Shown: piece after piece, positions 57,012 to 64,000 of the stretch
Layout of the letters: each line of letters opens with the position of its first letter
Numbering within the stretch: the first letter of the stretch is position 1
NCBI GenBank assembly: GCA_027924645.1
Contig: BSBN01000233.1
Coordinates: 8,078,501-8,142,500, forward strand
Reading direction: 5' to 3'
Source: Cunninghamia lanceolata
Lineage: Eukaryota; Streptophyta; Pinopsida; Cupressales; Cupressaceae
Length of the DNA stretch: 64,000 bases
Program-made: the position numbers and the translations under genes
Notes under the pieces: generated by a model
What the model was told of the DNA's origin: nothing
The model's input: only the letters and a program-made list of their open reading frames with translations
Databases searched by the model: none

Positions 57012-60000
57012 ATGGTTCTTACTCGATCCCAGTACAACAAGCTAACTGAAATGGCCGACCCTTCCGATCACATCGCCCCACCATGCGATGATGATGAAGA
57101 ATTTTCTCGTGAAGAATTAGTGGCACACATGCAAGATAGCAAATTCCAACGCCTAGTGGAGCGAGTACTCCTTGAGGATCCCACCAAGTATTTCCATCAT
57201 CTTGCTAGTCTCGGACTCAAACTCCCCGCAGACTTTGACATTAGCTCCATCATGGAAAATGCAGACAATGAACATGAGAGGGACACAAATGACACAGTCC
57301 CAAAGGCACATGAGAGAGGCACAAATGACACGGTCCCCCAGGCCAATGCAAGCGGAAAACAACACATAGATCAAAATGCTCCTATAGCGGATGTGAGACA
57401 ACAAATTGAGAGTCTCCAGCGAGAAATCTCCAACCTTAAGATCGGCACCAGTTCCAAGAACTACTCCTTGGAAGATATAGCACCATACCCCTTTGACAGA
57501 AGTGTGGTCATGAAACCTTTCCCCTTTCAGTTCGGAATCCTGAAATTTGACAAATACAAAGGGAAGGGGGATCCTAGAGATCATATCAGGGAATTCACTG
57601 CAGCATGTTTAGAAGTAGCTCACAACGAGACCTACTTAATGAGACTATTCCCAAGATCTTTAGGGGGTCAGGCTATGGAGTGGTTCTCACGTCTTCCACC
57701 TGGAATCAAAACTTTTGATGAACTTGTCAATAAATTCATAACGCATTTCTCTTACAACATAGAACACGAAGTATCTATGCTCGACCTATGCAACACCAAA
57801 CAAAAAGGTGGAGAGTCTTTCGCCACCTTCTTACAACGATGGCGACAGCTAGCTAGCAAGTGTTCTTACGACATGCCTAAGAAACAACTATTGGAAATGT
57901 TTGTCCACAATTTGAATCCCGATCTTAGCTATCAAATTCAGATACAATGCCCTACCTCATTCACCAAAGTCATCGAAATGGGGCTATTCATTGAGAAAGC
58001 TATGATCGCTAAAGGAACTCTCAAGCTCTACAAGGACACGCCTCCTTCGAATTACACAACCGACAAGTCAAAGTTTTGGACCAAGAACAAGAATGTGGTC
58101 AATGATGGAGTAGTGGATGCCAAGGCGGCAGCCCCTAAACAACAACCCATATTCACTCTTAAGGAAGAAGCAAATAGTGGTGCACTCAACAAGCCACCCC
58201 CTCGGGAATCTAGACCTTGGTTCAATTCGAACCCAAGGAGAAAATTCACGCCGTTAGGTGAATCTCAAGAGTCTGCTCTCCGGAAGTTGTTGGCTAACAA
58301 TGAAATTTCTCTACCGCCAACAAGTGACTATGAGCCTATAGTCAAACCTCCCTATTGGAAGGACACAGACTATTGTGAATATCATCGAGGAAGGGGGCAC
58401 ACAACCAATAATTGCATCCGTCTTAAGAACGTCATACAAGATATACTGGACCAAAATCAGGGAGGAACACAACAACATACCTCCAATGACTCTCATGTGG
58501 CCTACCGAGATCCTCTCCTAAACCACAACCGGCCCTATAACAACAATCACAACGGCGGCCACCACAACAATGGTTACAACCACAACAATGGTCACAATGG
58601 CAACAACTCCAATGGTCATAACAATAATGACAACAATCGTAACAGGCCAAACCAGAACAGTGGGTCGAGTAATGCTAACTATGCAAGCGTTCCCTTTGAG
58701 TACACCATTAACTGCATTTCTGAGCATGTTCTGCAAGTCAACGTCATATCCCCCAACCAACAACCAGGCCCTAACGGAACTGGTTGTAGTATAATTACCC
58801 GCAGTGGTAGAGTCACGATCAACACCACTCCTCCAAGGTCATCGCCATCTCCGTCCAACCCCCGCCCATATAATGTCATCGACCAATTGCAAAAGACTCC
58901 GGCTCATATTTCTATATTGGAGCTCCTGCGTCTATCTCCTTCTCATAAGGAGATTCTTGAGAAAGCCTTAGTGGAGACTACTGTCCCCACTAACCTAGCC
59001 CAAGAAAAGTTTCAAACCATGGTGGGTAATTTGACATCCTCCCCTTCCATATCATTCACAGAACAAGATGACCTTTCCATGTCTCAACCCCACAACACTC
59101 CTCTACACATTGTCGCATTCGTACACAGGCACCGCATCAAGAGGGTTCTCATTGATGGGGGTGCCGGTTTGAATATTTGCACTTTGAAGCTAGTCCTTGC
59201 ATTGGGGTTCTCTGAACAGGCAGTGGATCCACGGAGAAAGATTACCATAAAGGCCTATGACGAGGAGGAGCGCACCATGAAGGGCACGGTTGTCCTACCC
59301 ATTCAAGTGGGACCGGTTATTAAAGATGTGGTGTGCCAAGTCCTTGATCGGGAGCTTGCTTACAATATTCTACTAGGGAGACCATGGATCCATGCCATGA
59401 AAGCTGTCCCCTCCACCTACCATCAATGCATAAAGTTCCCACACGATGGCAAGCAGGTCACCATACACGGTGACCCCGACCCCTACCAACATTGCAGCTC
59501 ATTCCAAGCCAAACCGGAATGTGTCATTCCCAACAACCGAGCCCATATCTCCCCCACTCCGCCACAAGACCATACTGCTGAAGCTTCCTCTTCACAGCCC
59601 AAACCAATGAAAATCACCATAAAAGAAAATGGCGTGGGGGAATACCAGATTGAGCATAGCCTCAACCTTGCAAAAATGCCCTTGTCTCCTCGCTCCTTTG
59701 GCCAGCCCAAACATCAACCCAGGCATTTTCCAAAGCCCTCTACTCCTCCTACAACTCTCGCAAACCCCTTTGTAAAATGGGGGACCTTATCCGATGAATC
59801 AGAGGAGCGAGATCTCTTACAATGGCTCTATGCCGAAGAAGAAAACACATCCCAAGATCCACCCAAACTCCCTACAGAGCTCTATGGGCGAGGTGAAACC
59901 ATCTTGCATAGAATGGGATATGAAGGACAAGGCCCCATCGGCCTCAGAAAAGAGGGGATCATCGAACCTATACAACCCTCTTCCTCCTCTTCGGCTAGAA

Positions 60001-63000
60001 ACACGACTGGCCTAGGCTACAAAGGTAAAGGTAAAGCCAAAGAAAATGCCTGCCTAGTGGAGACAATTCAAACACTCCAAGGAGATAGTGACGCAGATTC
60101 AGATGATTCCAATCAGTATGAATGGGACGAGCTGACAGAACACTCCTACGATGATAAGGAGATTGATACCATCCAAACCCTTAGCCCATATCATGAGAGA
60201 CAAACGCAACGGGACAGACCACTGGAGTCTGATTTGCCCCTCCCCGAAGTTATGGCTTTCGAGGAAAGTATCGATTCCATTGCGATAAACAACCTGGAAG
60301 AAAGTACCACCCAGAACACTACCCCCACCTGTGCTCCTAGTATTTCCATCCACACTATCAATGAATCAGGTCTTTCATCCGACTCCCTTCCCCTCTTACA
60401 CCCTGAGCTTATTGACTGGGACCTGAAAGGGACCCCTCAATTAGATGTGTTCCAGAACGATGATGCCTACATTGACTATATGGGACTTCAAGATCATTTA
60501 CCAAAAGGAGATCATAAAGCTGGTTTCACTATCGAACTCAATACTGTAGCATACTTTGGGGAGGGTGCCAAGCCTTCTGGTCGCAAAAATGTAAAGATCA
60601 AAAAGGGATCTGACGGTGAAAACTGCCATGCGGCAGTGTCAGATCATAAAACAGTAAAAAGAAAGGACGTATCTGAAGGTGAAAACCCAACCGTGGCACC
60701 TGACGATGGATTGCTTGACACCCTCCCAAGTGACATGTATCAAGAAAGGTCGCAGATCATAGTAGAACCAATAGAGCCAGTGAACATTGGATCTGAAGAG
60801 CAGCCTAAGATAATCCACTTTGCAAAATCTCTCACGCCACCTGAGAAAACCAGGTTTGTACCATTCTTTAAAAAGAAGAGAGGCAGTTTTGCTTGGTCAT
60901 ATGCCGACATGCCAGGTTTGGACCCAAACCTGATTCTACATCACTTGCCATTGGATCCAGGGGTGAAACCCGTAAAGCAAAAACTGAGAAAAATGCATCC
61001 CCATATTGCCCTCCTGGTCAAGGAAGAGCTCAAGAAATTGTTAGACGTGGGGTTCATCAGGGCCATTGATTACCCCGAATGGATATCAAACATCGTACCA
61101 ATGTCTAAACCAGATGGCAGGGTTCGACTATGCAACGATTTTAGAGACTTAAACAAAGCATGCCGCAAGGATGACTTTCCCTTGCCTAACATCGATATCA
61201 TAGTCGACCTCACGGCGGGACATACAATGTTGTCACTTATGGATGGATTCTCAGGGTACAACCAGATCAAAATAGCACCAGAGGATCAGCACAAAACCGC
61301 TTTCACTTGTCCATGGGGCACCTTTTGCTGGAATGTCATGCCGTTTGGGCTGAAAAATGCAGGTGCTACATACCAGCGGGCCATGACAACTATATTCCAC
61401 GACATGATGCATGTGACCATGGAAGATTATGTTGACGACATCTTGGCAAAATCACTCACCAGGGACTCACACCTGGACACATTAGAGAAAGTCTTCCAAC
61501 GGCTGGACCAATTCCAAGTAAAATTGAACCTGAAGAAATGTGTGTTTGGGGTCACATCAGGCAAGCTGCTAGGCTTCATCGTGTTAGCAAACGGCATAGA
61601 GGTAGACCCGGCCAAGGTCAAGGCAATCATGGACATGCCTCCGCCCAAAACTCTAACACAGTTGAGATCCTTACAGGGCAAGCTACAGGCCATCTGCAGG
61701 TTCATCTCACAGTTGGCCGACAAGTGCCATCCTTTCAGCCACCTTCTACATAAGAACGTTCCATTTAAATGGGATGAGCAGTGCGAAGCGGCATTCAACA
61801 AACTCAAGGAGTACCTCACGAATCCTCCTATACTCATGCCACCGATCCAAGGAAAACCTTTGATCCTCTACATATCCGCTACACCTACTGCTCTTGGGGA
61901 GCTCCTAGCGCAGCAAGACTATGAGAACAAGGAAAGAGCTGTGTACTATATCAGTCGAACCTTAGTGGGCTACGAGCTGCAGTACTCACAGGTGGAACGT
62001 TCATGCCTTGCGGTGGTTTTTGCCTCACAAAAACTCCGACACTACATGTTGGCACATCCTGTCAAACTCATTGCCAAGATCGACCCACTAAAATATCTTC
62101 TCAGCAAGGCAGCTCTCACAGGACGACTAGCCAAATGGGTTATGCTTCTTAGCGAATATGATATTGAGTATGTGGATAGAAAAGCCATCAAGGGGCAAAT
62201 CATCGCAGACCAACTAGCTGAGGCACCATTACAGGACACTTCACCAATGCAGTTTGAGTTCCCCGATGAATCTCTATTCACTCTGTCCACATCTCCTTGG
62301 AAACTCTACTTCGACGGGTCTTACACCAACCATGGATCGGGGGCAGGTATCTTGTTTATCACTACCCAAGGTGACACAATTCCAAAGTCCTACAGGTTGT
62401 TATTTCCATGCACTAACAATATAGCAGAGTATGAGGCTTTGGTAATTGGTCTCAAGATGGCCACTGAGTGGAAAATTCAAGCACTACATGTCTATGGTGA
62501 TTCTCAGCTTGTCTTAAACCAGGTCAACGACGAGTATCAGACCAAAGATGAGAAGCTCATCCCATACAAGCGAATGGTCGACGATCTCAAAGAACACTTT
62601 GGGACCATCTCGTTTGAGCAAATACCCAGGATAGAGAACAAAGCAGCCGACGCAATGGCAACCATAGCCTCTCTTCTTGAGATACCTGAACAGGAGTCAC
62701 GGTATGAGTTCCTAGTAGAAACAATTCGACAGCCAGCTTATGATCTCCTTGAAACCCATTCCATCTGCCACCTAGTGGGATCTGATTCACCTTGGTACGG
62801 TAAGACCTACACTTACCTCAAGGACAATATCCTTCCTTTGGACCTCTCTTCTAACCAAAAACGAACCTTCATCCGACAAGCCTCCCGTTACACCATCATC
62901 GCCAATACCCTTTACCGACGTGGTCTGGATGGTACTTTACTCCGTTGTCTAGAACAGGAAGAATCTATAACTGCCTCGCGAGACGTGCACGAAGGGATCT

Positions 63001-64000
63001 GCGAAACACACTCCAGCGGTCCTTCCTTAGCTAAGAAACTCATGCGTTTGGGTTATTACTGGCCCAATATGGAAATGGATTCATATCAGTTCGTCAAAAA
63101 GTGCAAACAGTGCCAAATACATGGGAACCTAATTCATGCACCTGCTCAGGAGTTGAGACCTCTAACGACACCCTGGCCCTTTTGCCAGTGGGGACTCGAC
63201 CTCGTAGGAAAGATTCATCCGCCTTCTTCCAACGGCCATAAATTCATCATAACCGCTACTGAATACTTCACAAAGTGGATTGAAGCCGTTCCCTTATCAA
63301 CCGTCACAGGAAAGCAAATTTCCTCTTTCATTCTGAATTACATTATCTGCCGATATGGCATCCCTTCATCCATCATAACGGATAACGGGAGACCTTTCAA
63401 AAATCAAGATGTCCAGGAACTTTGTGAACGGTTCAAGATCCAACATCGCTTCTCCACCCCATATTACCCCCAAGGTAACGGCCAAGCTGAGGCATCAAAC
63501 AAAACCATTCTGAAACTCCTAAAGAAGACTGTCAATGAAGCCGGTCGCAATTGGCACGTCCAGCTCAATCCCGCTCTGTGGGCCTATCGAACCAGCATAC
63601 GCACTCCCACAGGTGCTACACCCTACGCCCTCGTCTATGGTTCCGAAGCCATCCTTCCTATTGAGGTCAAACTCCCCTCCCTTCGGGTGTCGTTGAAAGG
63701 TCTCATATCAGACGAAGAGTACAGAGTCACCAGACTGCAAGAGCTAGAACTGCTAGAGGAACGACGCCAGAAAGCTTTTGACCATCTCAAAGCCTATCAA
63801 CAGATGATGTCAAGAAGCTACAACCACAAGGTTAGACCAAGATGCTTCAAAATTGGGGACCTCGTCCTAAAAGAGAACCCTCGCAACCAACAGGACAGAG
63901 AAAAGAAAGGTAAGTTCGAGCCTAACTGGCTTGGACCCTATGTAATTGTAGCAGCTTACGGATTGGGGGCATATCAGTTGGCCACATCAGAAGGTGAGTT
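57012..64000 (+). CDS. gypsy G gag-pol polyprotein (open to window end)
   Basis: First ATG in the frame (MVLTRSQYNKLTEM); last upstream stop at 56854. 2329 codons without a stop. Retrotransposon Gag domain about residues 190-330 (LFPRSLGGQAMEWFSRLPPG); variant knuckle CEYHRGRGHTTNNC (455-468); Asn/His-rich linker (about 503-560); protease VLIDGGAGLNIC with D715 and G in place of S/T; G-patch-like segment ILHRMGYEGQGPIGL (from about 964); long acidic linker; RT with D1411 and YVDD 1473-1476. First RNase H (1617-1725) has LYISAT where LY-DAS is usual, so its first Asp is gone. The second RNase H is intact: D1768, E1806, D1830, D1880. Integrase: H-H-C-C from H1993, then D2063, D2124, E2160 (35-residue D-E spacing). 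GPY module near 2308. The 3' end lies outside. Gag builds particles; Pol copies and integrates the element. Confidence 0.96.
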   Translation, partial: MVLTRSQYNKLTEMADPSDHIAPPCDDDEEFSREELVAHMQDSKFQRLVERVLLEDPTKYFHHLASLGLKLPADFDISSIMENADNEHERDTNDTVPKAHERGTNDTVPQANASGKQHIDQNAPIADVRQQIESLQREISNLKIGTSSKNYSLEDIAPYPFDRSVVMKPFPFQFGILKFDKYKGKGDPRDHIREFTAACLEVAHNETYLMRLFPRSLGGQAMEWFSRLPPGIKTFDELVNKFITHFSYNIEHEVSMLDLCNTKQKGGESFATFLQRWRQLASKCSYDMPKKQLLEMFVHNLNPDLSYQIQIQCPTSFTKVIEMGLFIEKAMIAKGTLKLYKDTPPSNYTTDKSKFWTKNKNVVNDGVVDAKAAAPKQQPIFTLKEEANSGALNKPPPRESRPWFNSNPRRKFTPLGESQESALRKLLANNEISLPPTSDYEPIVKPPYWKDTDYCEYHRGRGHTTNNCIRLKNVIQDILDQNQGGTQQHTSNDSHVAYRDPLLNHNRPYNNNHNGGHHNNGYNHNNGHNGNNSNGHNNNDNNRNRPNQNSGSSNANYASVPFEYTINCISEHVLQVNVISPNQQPGPNGTGCSIITRSGRVTINTTPPRSSPSPSNPRPYNVIDQLQKTPAHISILELLRLSPSHKEILEKALVETTVPTNLAQEKFQTMVGNLTSSPSISFTEQDDLSMSQPHNTPLHIVAFVHRHRIKRVLIDGGAGLNICTLKLVLALGFSEQAVDPRRKITIKAYDEEERTMKGTVVLPIQVGPVIKDVVCQVLDRELAYNILLGRPWIHAMKAVPSTYHQCIKFPHDGKQVTIHGDPDPYQHCSSFQAKPECVIPNNRAHISPTPPQDHTAEASSSQPKPMKITIKENGVGEYQIEHSLNLAKMPLSPRSFGQPKHQPRHFPKPSTPPTTLANPFVKWGTLSDESEERDLLQWLYAEEENTSQDPPKLPTELYGRGETILHRMGYEGQGPIGLRKEGIIEPIQPSSSSSARNTTGLGYKGKGKAKENACLVETIQTLQGDSDADSDDSNQYEWDELTEHSYDDKEIDTIQTLSPYHERQTQRDRPLESDLPLPEVMAFEESIDSIAINNLEESTTQNTTPTCAPSISIHTINESGLSSDSLPLLHPELIDWDLKGTPQLDVFQNDDAYIDYMGLQDHLPKGDHKAGFTIELNTVAYFGEGAKPSGRKNVKIKKGSDGENCHAAVSDHKTVKRKDVSEGENPTVAPDDGLLDTLPSDMYQERSQIIVEPIEPVNIGSEEQPKIIHFAKSLTPPEKTRFVPFFKKKRGSFAWSYADMPGLDPNLILHHLPLDPGVKPVKQKLRKMHPHIALLVKEELKKLLDVGFIRAIDYPEWISNIVPMSKPDGRVRLCNDFRDLNKACRKDDFPLPNIDIIVDLTAGHTMLSLMDGFSGYNQIKIAPEDQHKTAFTCPWGTFCWNVMPFGLKNAGATYQRAMTTIFHDMMHVTMEDYVDDILAKSLTRDSHLDTLEKVFQRLDQFQVKLNLKKCVFGVTSGKLLGFIVLANGIEVDPAKVKAIMDMPPPKTLTQLRSLQGKLQAICRFISQLADKCHPFSHLLHKNVPFKWDEQCEAAFNKLKEYLTNPPILMPPIQGKPLILYISATPTALGELLAQQDYENKERAVYYISRTLVGYELQYSQVERSCLAVVFASQKLRHYMLAHPVKLIAKIDPLKYLLSKAALTGRLAKWVMLLSEYDIEYVDRKAIKGQIIADQLAEAPLQDTSPMQFEFPDESLFTLSTSPWKLYFDGSYTNHGSGAGILFITTQGDTIPKSYRLLFPCTNNIAEYEALVIGLKMATEWKIQALHVYGDSQLVLNQVNDEYQTKDEKLIPYKRMVDDLKEHFGTISFEQIPRIENKAADAMATIASLLEIPEQESRYEFLVETIRQPAYDLLETHSICHLVGSDSPWYGKTYTYLKDNILPLDLSSNQKRTFIRQASRYTIIANTLYRRGLDGTLLRCLEQEESITASRDVHEGICETHSSGPSLAKKLMRLGYYWPNMEMDSYQFVKKCKQCQIHGNLIHAPAQELRPLTTPWPFCQWGLDLVGKIHPPSSNGHKFIITATEYFTKWIEAVPLSTVTGKQISSFILNYIICRYGIPSSIITDNGRPFKNQDVQELCERFKIQHRFSTPYYPQGNGQAEASNKTILKLLKKTVNEAGRNWHVQLNPALWAYRTSIRTPTGATPYALVYGSEAILPIEVKLPSLRVSLKGLISDEEYRVTRLQELELLEERRQKAFDHLKAYQQMMSRSYNHKVRPRCFKIGDLVLKENPRNQQDREKKGKFEPNWLGPYVIVAAYGLGAYQLATSEGE

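Larger units (their letters stand above)
53565..64000 (+). mobile_element. Ty3/gypsy element G, Tat-like, apparently intact, right end outside window
   Basis: The proposed 5' LTR, TGGCGC-type PBS, 2.4-kb leader and one uninterrupted gag-pol frame run off the right edge. Two RNase H domains in pol are the hallmark of the Tat group of plant gypsy elements. It lacks any stop or frameshift over about 7 kb, while every other element here is decayed, so it is the youngest insertion or is still functional. Confidence 0.93.

Overview
This is repeat-dense plant nuclear DNA. No intact host gene is visible in the 64 kb. Nearly everything is LTR retrotransposons, their solo LTRs, or old sequence they landed in. 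All the recognisable proteins are plant families: copia and gypsy polyproteins, a plant mobile domain, and an AP2/ERF fragment. Long LTRs, deep nesting and old elements suit a large-genome plant such as a gymnosperm, but the sequence does not prove a species. Element letters (A to K) are local labels. All coordinates, target-site duplications (TSDs) and divergence counts were read by eye.

Layout. 1-3357: copia element C (minus strand, cut by the window edge), inserted in a decayed plant-mobile-domain (PMD) gene at 3358-4214 and 7870-8960. That gene is also split by a giant solo LTR, H (4215-7864, TSD ATACC). 9503-31655: gypsy element D (minus), broken by three insertions: element A (10894-18381, TSD AGTTG), solo LTR I (20219-22430, TSD CTAYG) and copia E (25066-31454, TSD ATTTT). 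31656-38821: old material with two possible LTR edges (K near 33439; a second at 35858). 38822-42594: an inverted-repeat element split by solo LTR F (40029-42586, TSD ACATA). 43957-50968: full-length but decayed copia B, with 1239-bp LTRs and TSD GTTCA. 52129-53564: LTR J with a primer-binding site, followed by a piece of an AP2/ERF gene. 53565-64000: gypsy element G, whose gag-pol frame is open from 57012 to the window end.

Most interesting. (1) Element A has good LTRs, PBS, PPT and TSD but no pol. It carries a coiled-coil/zinc-knuckle Gag-like ORF. After a stretch resembling the U3 of the copia B LTR, with a TATA box, comes a second reading frame of about 1056 codons of unknown function. 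This looks like a two-gene, two-promoter non-autonomous element that shares cis signals with copia B/C. (2) A, B and C share a hairpin-forming inverted repeat around the PPT/U3 junction and a reiterated CAGTG box in R/U5. (3) Solo LTRs H and I have U3 regions packed with short palindromic motifs (TGACGTCA in H; CATCGGC/GCCGATG in I). The 3' end of H is a four-fold tandem of a PBS-containing unit. (4) Element G appears recently active. It has a dual RNase H pol, a G-patch-like segment, and a 2.4-kb leader with two GCGC-rich repeat fields and a structured GC-rich block.
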